Source of the DNA: Phorcus lineatus | Taxonomy: Eukaryota > Mollusca > Gastropoda > Trochida > Trochidae | Reading direction: 5' to 3' | Assembly: GCA_921293015.1 (NCBI GenBank) | Contig: OV121095.1 | Span: forward strand, 40,149,484-40,213,483 | Length of the DNA stretch: 64,000 nucleotides | Shown here: in pieces, positions 46,304-57,990 of the stretch | How positions within the stretch are numbered: position 1 is the stretch's first letter | How the letters are laid out: every line of letters begins with the position of its first letter | The notes under the pieces: model-generated | What the model saw: only the letters and a program-made list of their open reading frames with translations | The model's database searches: none | Told to the model about the DNA's origin: nothing | Program-made: the position numbers and the translations under genes

Positions 46304-47511
46304 TGCGAGGGGAAGTCAATAAGTTCATAGAACTTGATATAAAACAGTAACCTATGGTTATGATATTGATTTTGCTTCTTAATATAAACTCTCTGGACCT
46401 CGATGGACTTTGCCCATCATCTTTGAGACTGTCTGTGCCTTTGCGGTATAAGTCTTCTGACTAGCCTCAGCCACACCCATTATTTGCTCCCTTGAGTCCA
46501 TCATTATCGCCATATCATGCACCATGCAAGTGTGATTTCAAATTACAAAACAGATAGAAGTCGCTTGGGGCCAAATCTGGACTGTTTGGAGTATGGTTAA
46601 GTTGTTAAACACGACATTGTTGAAGTGCAGCCTGTGCAGTACGACTCTTGTGCATTGGAGCGTTGTGGTGGAGAAGCAAAACTCCAGCAGTTAACATACC
46701 ACGCCTCTTCTTTTTAATCGCCACTCTTAATTGCTTCAACAGTTTAAGTTGTTTTATCACAGTTATCACGCCCTTTGAATCCTAGAAAATGGTGGCCATG
46801 ATCTTGCCAGCAGAAGGCTGAGTTCTGACTTCTTGGGTGCAGGAGAGCGCATATGCGTCCATTGCACGGATAACTGGTGTCAGGATCCCGGTGATGAATC
46901 CACGTTTCATCTCCTGTAAACAGATGGACATGAAAGTTATCGGGATCAGCATTGTAGATTCCAAGAGCTCACAATTCGATTCAACTCTCTGGTGTCGATC
47001 TTGTGCATTTAAGTTTTATGGCACCCGTCTTGCAGACACCTTGGTGCAAGTGCTCATGAATTATGGTGCAAACACTTCTATAAGAAAAGCCACACGCTCA
47101 AGATATTTCGTACGGACATGACGATCAGACATGATAAAGCCTATGGCCCGTGCAACTATATCATCTGTAAAGGTTTCAACAGGCCTTCCTGACCGTGGGT
47201 CATCGTCCAAGCTCCATAGTCAGTAGACTAATGATGTGCTTATTTTACATTGGTCATACGTTTATGTATTTCTCTCGCATTGGCCCCTTCTTTCGTGAAA
47301 AAACTTGATAACAACATGATTCTCAGTCATAGAACTGTCCATTATTACAGGAGGGTAATTCAACAGGTTGTAAATATCTAGTAAATGCTCGGAAAGGGCT
47401 GTTTATGTATGTAAACTGTCGTCAGATGGTCTATCTTAAAAATGACATCAACGATGATGTCTTCAGGGGAGTATCAATACTGACTTTGATCAACTTATTG
47501 ACTTCCACTCG
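46304..47511 (-). mobile_element. Degenerate mariner-like transposon
   Basis: Terminal inverted repeats gaggggaagtcaataagtt (left) and its inverted form aacttattgacttccactc (right), each flanked by TA, bound a 1.2-kb element. On the minus strand the scrambled frames contain mariner transposase signatures: DDDPRSGRPVETFTDD, KVSARRVP, TGDETWIHH with the first catalytic Asp, LLHHNAP where the second Asp is replaced by His, and SPDLAPSDFYLF. Frameshifts and stops break it throughout, so it is inactive. Confidence 0.85.
46420..47225 (-). pseudogene. Mariner transposase pseudogene
   Basis: Remnant DDD/E transposase inside the 46304-47511 element, spread over several frames. Order from the N-terminal side: DDDPRSGRP, KVSARRVP, TGDETW, HHNAP, SPDLAPSD. 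The order matches the mariner family; at least two frameshifts and several stops are present. Confidence 0.8.
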
Positions 47512-47549
47512 TATGTCAAATTCGATTCGTTGTTATTATATCGCTGTCA

Positions 47550-47812
47550 GTCTGGTGGTGAATACATATCTGACATAGACACAGCTTCCAGTCTGGTGGT
47601 GAATACATATCTGACATAGACACAGCTTCCAGTCTGGTGGTGAATACATATCTGACATAGACACAGCTTCCAATCTGGTACTGTATACATATCTGACATA
47701 GACACAGCTTCCAATCTGGTACTGTATACATATCTGACATAGACACAGCTTCCAGTCTGGTACTGTATACATATCTGACATAGACACAGCTTCCAATCTG
47801 AAACTGAATAGA
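47550..47812. repeat. 41-bp minisatellite, about 6.3 copies
   Basis: Units containing atacatatctgacatagac repeat every 41 bp from 47550. The first three have gtggtgaat and the next three gtactgtat, so two subtypes were amplified in blocks. The minus strand is open across the array in more than one frame only because 41 is not a multiple of 3 and the unit lacks stops. Confidence 0.93.
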
Positions 47813-50412
47813 TTTAAGATAAGCTTTTATGGTCCCAGTGTTGAGGAACGCTACGCATGCTACTGTTGAGTGTTGAGTAGGCTGGGTCGAATTCAATTTG
47901 CCAATTCAATCAACCGAAAGTTGTAGCAATTTGTTATTCTTGGCATTCTTAAGATTCAGATAGAAAAACAGGATATTCATTTATGAAAGCAAAATATTAT
48001 TGGTGACATTAACGTGGAAAATCAATCAACGTTAGCAATTTCAACACAACTCTGCACTTTTCACTTTCGAAATTGATTTTTCAGAACGTTTGCATCACAA
48101 TCAATTCAATACTGTGACAACAAGGCACTTACTACTGGATAAATACGACAGGTATTGTCAAAGAATTTGCGCTGTATCGATAACGAATACTGGTTACATT
48201 GATACGTTGATATTTATGCAACGTTTGAAGTGTTACAAAGCATCGACTGTGTGTTCAAAGGTACAATCACTTACTGATTTTAAAGGTGCGATTCTGATAA
48301 CAAACAAGTTTCAGGGTAGTTACTATGACTTATTCTCCTACATCTATATACGTGTTCATCGTGATTTGAAATTTTAATTTGAAAACAAGGTAATAAATGT
48401 AGTTATCACTTCGTATAGAGGTCAATATATTTCAAACGGTATCCCTAGGCAACATCGCATGACTTGGTTACGTCATTAACAATGACATTAGCATATAGGC
48501 ACTCATTTGAGTTTTCTATCCACGCAATGAATTGCTTATTATTCTTTTCAATTGGTTGGAATAAACAATGAAAAGGTTAAGAATGCCGAAGTCGACTTTG
48601 AGATTTTAAAAAGATATGGTCATCTGTGCACAAAATGGAAAAAATATTGACAGTTGAAAACGGCTGCATTAGTGAGCAGCGATTGAATTTACCTAAACTT
48701 TGAACTGAGAATAAAGGATGAAATATTGCTTATCAAAGCAATCTTGTCTCTTCTCCGATTTCCAAAATAAAATAACGAAATTAATGATTAATTAGCAACA
48801 GATTATATCTCTTGATTTCGCTCGGTAAACACTTTCTAATTACCAATATTATATTTTTACGTAGCATTATATATACAAATGAAAACCGATAGCAGCAACA
48901 TCATAACTTTGCAATCTTATCTTGAAGCCGAAAATTAACCAGGATTTTCTTAAATGCAATGGAACATTTTACTTGTACAAAATTGCCATCATTTCAACTT
49001 TGTTTGTACAGTTTCATGAGTTTCGCTAATCAGCAATTATACGTGAGTGAGTTGCCCATTTTCCCGAAATTTTGTGATATCTCGATTCTTTTGCGTTTGT
49101 CTCAACCTTACTCATGAATTTATTGAGTGACGGTATTGAATTCAATGAAATAGGTTACCGGCAGGTGTGATTGGACACGAAAGTGTGCTAAAGAGGTCTG
49201 CTATTGTAGCACCTTTTCCGAGGGAGATAAAGTGATCTCTAGAGACGTAAACCAAAAGTTACCATTTTCAAGACAATCATATATCTGAAGCTACAATACT
49301 GTGGGCGGAGCTAAGGGCCTGTTATATAGAAGTTAAAATGTTATTTATTTTTGCATCTAATTGCAATTTCAATCTTATTTGGATGTAAAACTTCCCTTAA
49401 ATTTCAAATTTTGATTTCATGAGAAATAGATTAAAATAATAGTATCATCACTGTCTTTAAAACGGTCAAATTAAACATGGATACAAATGCTGGCGACAAG
49501 CTCCGGTGTTTATACCAGTTTAATCCACCGGGAGTCTACGTTGGCCGTGGGCATGCTCTTCATTAAAGCCGAAATATTCAAGTACATTATACCTAATTTA
49601 AAATATACATTTCCACATCAGATAATGTAAGTTCCCCTTTCAATAATTTTCAAAAAGTCCATTTCGTTTATGACAATTAAAACTAACTGATAAAAGCTTT
49701 ACCCACATTCTGAATCCGCTATGAAATTTATAGCCGTGAAACTAATTGGTAAATAATCTCTCCACAGCAGACCCGGGTACTTGGTAATGGATATACAATA
49801 AATCGAATCACATTCCGCTAATGACGCCAAACCTATTCACTCGATCGACTGCCTCTCAATCACTGTCCCCCGGCATCAGATTGCAGTGATATATGACCGG
49901 GCTACAATGTTATATAACGATAAAACTATATACGGGGTATTTGGCGGATTCACTTCAAGAATTACACATCATTCTGAAGCGGGGGTTGACGTAATTGGGG
50001 AAGTTAGACATGCGTAACACTATGAATGTTCAGCCAACCGTGCTGGAATAGCTTTCAGTTTAAAATAATCTATGCCACTCGGCCTCAGTGTCAAATATTA
50101 AATGTACGTGATAAACAGCACAATTACACAGTAGGCATTCTTGTGAATAATTTGGTTCTGTGACCTTGGCAGCAAAAACATAGCAATTGCGAACACAGTT
50201 TGAAAACGTTAACTACATAACTATGTTGCTAGAATCGATGCTTATTACGTATTTTTCACAATGATAATTGATAAAGGGAATTTTACCACACACTTAAACA
50301 GAGTGATAGGTCGGCCATAGGCGCTAGGTATATATTTCTGGATATAATAAAGGAGTGAATCTGCTCCAAGAAATGGTTAAACCCGAAGTAGATCCTTTTG
50401 AATGAAGTATAG

Positions 50413-50736
50413 GGCAACCCTGAAGGGGGGATTGATCAGACCAAATTTACTATAGATGAAAATGGACAAATTAGGATAAAAAGATATCCTGACATAGACT
50501 TAGTCTACAAACGAAATGGGAGACCCCGCAGTATTGAGTCTATACGAACTCAAAAAGGTGCAGGTGTAGCTGTTATTCGTGAAGAATTGGGGTTTACAGA
50601 TTATTTAATTACACCAAAAGTTTCAGAAAAGAAGGTGATAGCACTTCAAAGTTCAAGGGCGCAATTAAATGAAGCAGAACAAATTTTAGTAAAACAACCA
50701 ATCTTTAGCGTTAATGAAGCTATAAGGATGCAATAG
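50413..50736 (+). CDS. Unidentified 108-codon open frame without ATG start
   Basis: A frame opens after a TAG at 50410 and runs to a TAG at 50734. The translation looks protein-like: acidic/basic balance, FTIDENGQIRIKRYPDIDL, then RPRSIESIRTQKGAGVAVI, LGFTDYLITPKVSEKKV and a predicted helical end LNEAEQILVKQPIFSVNEAI. No start codon precedes the conserved-looking part. The bases before it (gtatag) could be an acceptor, or an upstream frame (MVKPEVDPFE) may have been joined before a frameshift. Candidates are an internal exon, a transposon or viral-derived remnant, or a relic of transfer. I do not recognise the family. Confidence 0.35.
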   Translation, partial: GNPEGGIDQTKFTIDENGQIRIKRYPDIDLVYKRNGRPRSIESIRTQKGAGVAVIREELGFTDYLITPKVSEKKVIALQSSRAQLNEAEQILVKQPIFSVNEAIRMQ

Positions 50737-53399
50737 ACAAAGCCATACAGACTATTTACGACCCACTACGTAGTATTATCTTGGACGCGTGCTTTTCATG
50801 TATTGTACGACTCAACCTGTCAATAAAGGCGCTAGAAGATAATCATTTACGTTGAATCCGTGTTCTTCCGTTTAAGCAAAGGCACATTTAGAAAACAGTC
50901 TCTTGCCCAAGGTGACACTATACACGTTTATAATCTTATGTCTCAATAACACGAATCCTTTATGCGCGTAAGTTTTCTTCGCTGTGAAGCTTGTCAATTG
51001 TTGCTGAACTTGGCGTCCAGTGTTTCTTCGTTTGATGAATGAGAGAGAATTTCTTTGTATGTACAGTGTTTTACCGGCAAGAGTGCGCCGTTGTGGTAAA
51101 GATGCTTACATGGTCACCAAGCATGTGGTGTTGGTATATTCATTATTCATATCCATTAACGAAGTTTTAAATCCTTAAAACTCGTTTCTATTTCACTATG
51201 TTTACTGATTCGTCCACGGAACCAAATGCTGAAATTGTCCTCATTTGTATTCGTTTCTTAAAGAAGACCTAACGTCAAACGTGCTTTCTGTTTCAATGAA
51301 AATGTTAAGACGGCCTTTGTTGGATTAGAGATATAAAAAAAACTATGGACATCTGTGCACAAAGCGGAAACGATATGGACAGTTGAAAACGATTGAAACA
51401 GTTATGTGTGTATCTTTTGAATTGACCTAATATATAAACTCCAAAATGAGAACAATGGATAAAATGTATTTTTTAAAACAACCTTGTAAATTAACTGATT
51501 TAATAACATAGTTTTAGAGTTGCTGTTCGGTTAATCAAAGTGGCGGCCGTTTTTGCTTTTCTGGTTGTAGGCAAAGTTGTAACTTTTCCGATATCGTTCT
51601 TCATGCGTATTTAATGCTGCATTGAATACTTCCGGTCTTTTAGAATCAACTTTATAACCTGAATAGGTACATATTTGCTTACGAAGTAGATTACCTTAGT
51701 GCTTATCGTTTGTAGTAACTTATATGCAGCATCTGTGCACTTGTAGTGTTTACGAAATATTGATTTTGCGCTAGTGCCTTTAAGTAAAGGTTCATAAAAA
51801 TGTCAATGTAGATTTCGTTGTCCAATGTTACTACTCAGGAATGAATGACTATCAATAAAATATGGGTTTATACACAGGTTATGTCTTATGATTTTGTGAA
51901 TGCAGTTGAAGTAATCATTCAAACCTTTCTTGATGAGTGGAATACGCCTGGACATCGGTACTTTGAGTACATGAAACTTGTAAACTGCTTACGGCAATGA
52001 CAGAAAATAGTTAGAACTTCATTCAGTAGCTCATGCACTTAAACAGCATGATCAAGTTCACAAAAACATGTGATGACGCATGGAAAGTAAACATTTCCGA
52101 GGTAATCAATAACCTTTTGTTTACATATTGCAGTTTATGAATAATATGCAATACTAATGTGAACATAAACGCTCCTCACTGTGAAAGATGTGTTGACACG
52201 TCATGGGAGTGATGGTAATTGGTGACAAGAATGACTGGTAATTAATCAAATTAAACAAGAATATTCATGTTGTGTATCTTTTTCTGTATAGTCATTACGA
52301 ATAATATAAAACATATTGATAATGCAATTAAATGCTATTTTTGTTGTCGACCGTTTTTCCTGTGCAGGCAGTTGTGACGACAGGACAATAATTACTCAGA
52401 TTACGTTGGGTAATCCTCGTTTGATGGCTATAAATGTCGTACATTTTGATTGATTGGGGATTCCTTATTGAAATGAAGTCGGGGTTGGTAGATAAAATGT
52501 AATCTTGAGAATGAAATAGTGCACGAGATGTTTCAGAAAAAATAAAACATTATAACCTTAGTTTATTGATATAATTTTTTAGATATCAATATTACAGTTA
52601 TTGACAATGTAAATACATTAAATGTGTCTGAACATCTTTAAAACTGAAATGTTATTGCCTCCTTCCTAATCTGTAAATCGATTACTATTAAGGTTTAAGG
52701 TAAAAAAAACACTGTGAGTGACTTTAGATATTAAATGAACTTGAACTTGATAAATTTGATTGCTAAGCTTTTCCATAATATAAAATATAATAAAACGTGC
52801 TTTTGAAGCAGTGAAGGTAAATGTAACTATCTATCGTAAATACACGATACAATGATACACCAATGATTGAATCAAATTAACTTGTAGACATAAATATATC
52901 GCATGTAGCGTTTAATGCAAGAGTTGGTGTCATTCACAACCTTTTCATTTTGAATCGCTCTGTTAAGAAATAGTTAACAATCCGCCGGATACACAACGTG
53001 AATGTAAGCATGCTCTTGAACAGAAACCTAAAGCTTATTGATTAGGAAATAAAAGGCACCTTAGCCCCGAATGTTTATCAGCATTTAGAGCAATGAATCT
53101 AATAGCATATTGTTCTGCTGAAAACGTTAACAGCATTTTATCGAAATTATTTTTCATGATCAAACTTGCTGGAGTTAAAATTGGTTCTTCGTTTTTAAAT
53201 AGCCTTAACTAAACATGTTATGATTAGTAAATGTGTTGATACTATTAAGTTTTTTTAAAAGAATACGCGTAATTGAAAAGAATGTGCGTAATTTGCAAGT
53301 AAAAATCAATAACAAAACTATCTTAAGTTGTTAATGAACCATGGTTGTAAATAGGAGATGTATGAAAGAAACTGCTATGTTATTCTTGATTTGTTTCAG

Positions 53400-54259
53400 C
53401 AACTGAAGAATCGAGAATAAATGAAAAACAGAACGGAACGCAAATTGAGGACAAGGTTTATAATGACTTACCCGGGAATGACGTCTTCAAACGACGCCAC
53501 CTATTGGCGGAAGAGGACAATGTCACGACGACTGAAAGTCCGCCTCAAGAAAAGGACCTTTTGACAAGAATCAAAGAGTTCTATGCGAACAACAACAACT
53601 TAGCTATGTTCTGTGTGTTACCTGTTATGGTGGTTGTGTATGGCGGATGCAGCGCCATCTACTGTGTTGCCAAACTCAGAAAATATATCAAGAAGAAACA
53701 TGCCCGCGCATTGGCACGGGAGGATAGAGAACGCCTTAATAATGAAGATGAGGAATATAGTGATATTCCAAACGGCCCGCCTCGGCCGGATATGCCTCCC
53801 CCACCCCCGCCTCCTCCTCCAATCACCCCTAAAAGGATGTCTCCTCCCCCTTGGTCGGTTCAAAAACAAAATGGTGTCGAACCCATGGTTCCACCGATTG
53901 CATCACAATACACTGGCAAGTCTCACGAGACTCAGGGACGACGAGATTATAAAGATTTGCTACGTGTTAAGACAGTGAATGTAAATGAAGCGTATGAGGG
54001 CGATGAAAGACCTAAGATACGAGAAGCTTACCGTTTGAAAAGCCCGGCAGATTCAGAAGGGAGGGAGAGTGTAATCTCGTACAGGGACGAACTTCTCGCG
54101 CGATATGACGCGCTTTCGTCATTCACGATGGCCAGGAAAGCGGCTAGCATTTTGAGGACGGGAGAAGATGAGAAAAAGAAAAAGAAGAAGGAGACTGTGA
54201 GGGATGAAGACCTGTTCAATGGGAAACCAAAACAGAAAATGATTTTTATTGCAGAGTAG
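53400..54259 (+). CDS. Terminal exon: type I membrane protein with proline-rich cytoplasmic tail
   Basis: The exon begins after ttgtttcag and stays open for 286 codons with the stop. With the signal-peptide exon at 43917 the product is 308 residues. Order of parts in the joined numbering: short acidic ectodomain 23-89 with NGT and NVT sequons and a furin-like FKRR; transmembrane helix about 90-113 (LAMFCVLPVMVVVYGGCS); a stop-transfer cluster KLRKYIKKKHAR; an acidic DEEYSDIP segment; a run of nine prolines at 155-163 (potential SH3/WW/EVH1 ligand); charged helical stretches with Tyr residues; and a Lys-rich end (KKKKKK, then FNGKPKQKMIFIAE). No named family is recognised; an adaptor-like membrane protein is an inference. 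The exon is less AT-rich than its flanks. Confidence 0.75.
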
Positions 54260-54700
54260 AGATATAGTCTGAGATTTGTTCAAATATGTATCCAGGCAAT
54301 GTCATCTTTATGTTTCACGAATCGTACATTGTGGTAGGTTGGAAGCATATCGCGATACCACTTCAATGTAACTTTCTCTAAAATTGTCCCTTGAAGGAAA
54401 TTTGATTCATTCGAAATTGCAATTTTGGGACCTTGTAGTATGAGGTTAACGTACATCTTGTCAAATATGTTTAATCCAACATGCGTTACGACGAAAAGGT
54501 CTTTATCACTTACAAAGTTAAAATTTATAGACCAAGGAATTTGAGTACGATCACTGCGCGTTGTAATGTTTCCATAGAGTGGGCGAAAGTAAACAAACAC
54601 GTACGTTCACTAAAAGGGACTCAGAAGTACAAGCAAGACCAGGGCAATGTGATGGACAGGAAATATAAGTATATAACTAGCTGATTCAACATTTCTATCT

Positions 54701-55144
54701 TTCTCTTCATACAGAGGTAGCTTCGTCATAAATTCCTATACAACCTCTGTCTTAATACAAAGGTTTCTCGGTCATCCGGCAGTTTCCCCAAGCGGGACAA
54801 TATTGCAACTTAAACTTCCTGGCAACATTTCAGCCAATGAAAACAACCAACTCATGAATAACATATTTGTTATCACATAGGGCTATGCAATAATGCCGTC
54901 GCAAAATGAGGGGTATGTGTTATGTAAAGACGATTCAAAGTGCAAGGTGCATATTCGAATAAAGTTTAGCTTTCGTAAAGTTTCCGGAAATAACTTAGGC
55001 AATTTAAATGATAACTTTTGAAACGGCGTCACTGATTGCACAACTAACTTTGATTGCATCCAATCAGTGTTCTACATTTCGTGCCCCAGAAATCTTCGTA
55101 TTAAGACGGAATTTATGACGGAGCTACCTCTGTGGGGAGAGAAT
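54701..55144. mobile_element. Foldback element family A, full length, reverse orientation
   Basis: Terminal inverted repeats of about 60 bp: acagaggtagcttcgtcat at the left and atgacggagctacctctgt at the right. The interior matches 29272-29743 and 23148-23440 in the opposite orientation. About 440 bp and non-coding, so a non-autonomous DNA transposon or MITE. Confidence 0.82.
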
Positions 55145-55804
55145 GCATTTCTATAACCCTGATCAAAATGCCACCTGATTAATCAACTGCATGCATGAGC
55201 ATATTCTCATATGATTTATTCAAATTCCTTTATCAAGAATGTCGTTGTTGATCCTTTTAAAACGGTAAAATTCAATCTTTTTTTTTTATTGATTTGCTGT
55301 TTGATATTTATTGATCTTCAATTTGCTGATTTGTTAGGATTCTGCTTTTTGGCGTATAATCCATTCGTGTTAAACAAAATAAAAGGGGTTAGGACGAAAT
55401 TACTACATGTGAAAATGTGAATTTTACGAATGTTATGTTAATTAATGTGTGTATATCGTAAGTTGCTCTTGCTCGGGTAGTACAAATATCGTACTTTCTT
55501 CGTAAAGCTTGTGTGACTTTTGTTCAGATAACAATTTGTAATTATTGTTCATGGTTAATCAGATTTTAATCATTTTGAAATGAACATCACCTTGTTGTCT
55601 ATTTTACATCAATATCGTAAACCCAAATAATGTTTAAAAGGGTAATAGTTGCTTGAAATATTTGCACATGTCGTTAAGGTTGTCATCCAAAAGATGTTTA
55701 CATTATTGATAACATATATGATATCCTATCAATTTTGCACAAAGAAACATTAGTTCATGCTTATTGTGTTCATATGGACAAAAGTTTAATTACTGGACCC
55801 GGCC

Positions 55805-56035
55805 ATCCGTTTCGTAGAGGAAATTGTCATTTATCAAGCAAAAACTACAGGCGGTCAATTTTGTGGGAACATCTCTTAAATATTTGAGGTAGGGAAATGG
55901 GTCAGGATATTATAACGGAACATGGTACGTTCAGTTAAAATTACTTCTTCTGATTGAAAAGCATTGTCTTGCAATTGGTAAAATTTATTTTCTTTGACTT
56001 TATTCATCTTAAGAAATTACTTGCTACTGCCCCTT
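55805..56035. repeat. Dispersed repeat shared with 4970-5180
   Basis: Diverged copy: gggaacatct, gaggta and catggtac follow at similar spacings in both, and both end near a ttattcatctta motif. Class unknown. Confidence 0.5.
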
Positions 56036-56056
56036 TAAAACAAGGAAGTCTTTCCT

Positions 56057-56173
56057 CGGCCTTCTTTCACGAGGCCTTATGTGATCGTAAGTCCTTAAGG
56101 TAACCTGAGTGCAATGTTAAAGAATGGGAGCTAAGGTTAACCTTAGTAGAAGTTGCTTTGTGAAAGGAGGCCC
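56057..56173. mobile_element. Short foldback element family D
   Basis: The ends ggccttctttcacgaggcc and tgctttgtgaaaggaggcc are inverted repeats, with a taaggttaacctta palindrome inside. Related to 36888-36995 and 57874-57990. Non-coding. Confidence 0.6.
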
Positions 56174-57309
56174 TGGCATCTGAGGGGGCGGTGCCATTTC
56201 TATGTTCACGTCACCTTACAAATTGTGGATTATCTTATCTATTTAGTGATATCATAACGATATTTTTTATAAGAAGTCACTCCCGGAAGTAACTGAAAAT
56301 TGATAGATTTTATTTACACAGAACACAAAATGTATGCTTTTTTTACTTAAATCTCATTTAAAACAGGCAAGAATCTCAAGTAGTGTAAAGTGCGAGTGAT
56401 ATATGTTTCTAAATTATTTCAATGAGATTAAACTAAGGTATATTGAAGACAGAAAAAAATTATGATAGTTTTGAACAACAATGTACAGTTGGAATAAACG
56501 CAGCTAGGTGCGTATGTTGTTTCGTACTGATTTCAGTAAGATTAAAACTTCTTTCGATGTACAAAATGTGTTCCTTTCCTTTCATGATTTTATTTTTGGA
56601 CTGTATGAATAATATTGTTTAGTGTAAAGGGTCGGGTTGATTACCTTTTTTTACCACAAGGATACACAATCTTTCAGTTTACTGCTTTGAATGAAGAGAT
56701 TTCAAAAGCCTCCAGAAATATTGCCCCTGTCTTGACATATATATTGTTGAGGATGTTGTATGAACAGCTGACAATTACTCAATAGCGAAACCTTGCCTTT
56801 TAACTCTCAGCTGGTTATCGAAGGTTATCTCTTTACTCTCTCTCTGTTCAAATGTTTAGTAACAATCTTGTCAAGATTGACATAATTGCATATAGAATGT
56901 TTTTCTCAATTACCTTAATGGCCTTATACCCGACCTCAGATGATTTATATTTAATCCTGGAGATTTATGTAAATATATTCTTTTTACTATAAAATTCTAC
57001 GATTTATCTAAGTTTCCCGAAAGATGAAATTTTTCTTTAAATTCAAAGAGTTTGTGCACAAAATCAATTTAAAAGAAGGGTAAAGTCGACATTCTGATCT
57101 TTTCAAAAACAGGTTTGAATAATATTATTTTTTGTGTACGACGTAAGACGATCTGTATCTGGTCACATTTTCTTATCTAGTAAATACTCAAAACCTCAAT
57201 CCTCTTTATTGCTATTCCAAATGTCCACATTTCCAGAAATGACTATTTATTTTGCTGTAACTAAAATTTATTAATCACATAATTGTTTATGCTATGTCTT
57301 CTGCTCTTC

Positions 57310-57400
57310 CATTCTCTCCTCAAAGAGGTTGCTCCATCATGAATTCCTATATATTTTGTATAGGAATTTATGATAGAGGAACCTCTGTGAGAAGAGAATG
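57310..57400. mobile_element. Foldback element A, terminal repeats only
   Basis: The two arms of family A (cattctctcctcaaagaggt and its inverse acctctgtgagaagagaatg) lie almost back to back with only a short centre. The last 30 bp or so, gaacctctgtgagaagagaa, is then repeated directly to about 57440. Confidence 0.7.
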
Positions 57401-57873
57401 TTGTCCTCTGGTGAACCTCTGTGAGAAGAGAATGTTGTCCTTCCCGAAGACAAGCTCTGTGCAAGGTTTATAACTGTGTAGTGTCTCACTTGATCTTACA
57501 GTTTTGAGAACTGCTGTGTCACCATTATCTGTGATATTACGTTAGTTACAACATCTCACTGTTATTATATGTTATCTATATGTTATTCTCAATAAACGTA
57601 TATTCTCGTTTTAGAAAATGTTTGGTTGTTGATTTGTATATTGATGCTAAAAGTGGGGTGGGCATGATAACTCGACAATCAAGTGTTCTGTTTTCGATTG
57701 CGGGGATATTATGTGCGCTTCGACTGATGAACGCAATCTGAAGATTGAAATAATTTCCTTATTTGAAGAAGCGGGGATAAAATTCTCATATCGAGGTTTG
57801 CTTGGGAAGTTGTGCAAACTGAATACATGAACGACATATATATATATATATATATATACGCGTCTACGAACCA

Positions 57874-57990
57874 GGTCCAGTTGCACAAACACTAAGGTTA
57901 TCTTCAATTACTACGGTTACCTTGATGCAACGTTAAACATAACACTAAGGTTAACCTTAGTATGAATGTTCTTTTGTGTAACGGCCTTCA
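57874..57990. mobile_element. Short foldback element family D
   Basis: Ends gtccagttgcacaaacac and tcttttgtgtaacggcc, with two copies of ctaaggtta and a taaggttaacctta core. Non-coding. Confidence 0.55.

Larger units (their letters stand above)
43984..53399 (+). other. Predicted 9.4-kb intron and its contents
   Basis: Starts with gtgagc and ends with gtttcag. It contains a weak minus-strand open frame (45047-45325), a mariner relic (46304-47511), a 41-bp minisatellite (47550-47812) and an unidentified plus-strand open frame (50413-50736). I see nothing else coding in the remaining AT-rich sequence. Confidence 0.5.

Noticed and set aside
47516-47896. 126-codon and 86-codon minus-strand frames of a repeated protein
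   Set aside because: They are the 41-bp minisatellite, open in more than one frame; no start context or splice support.
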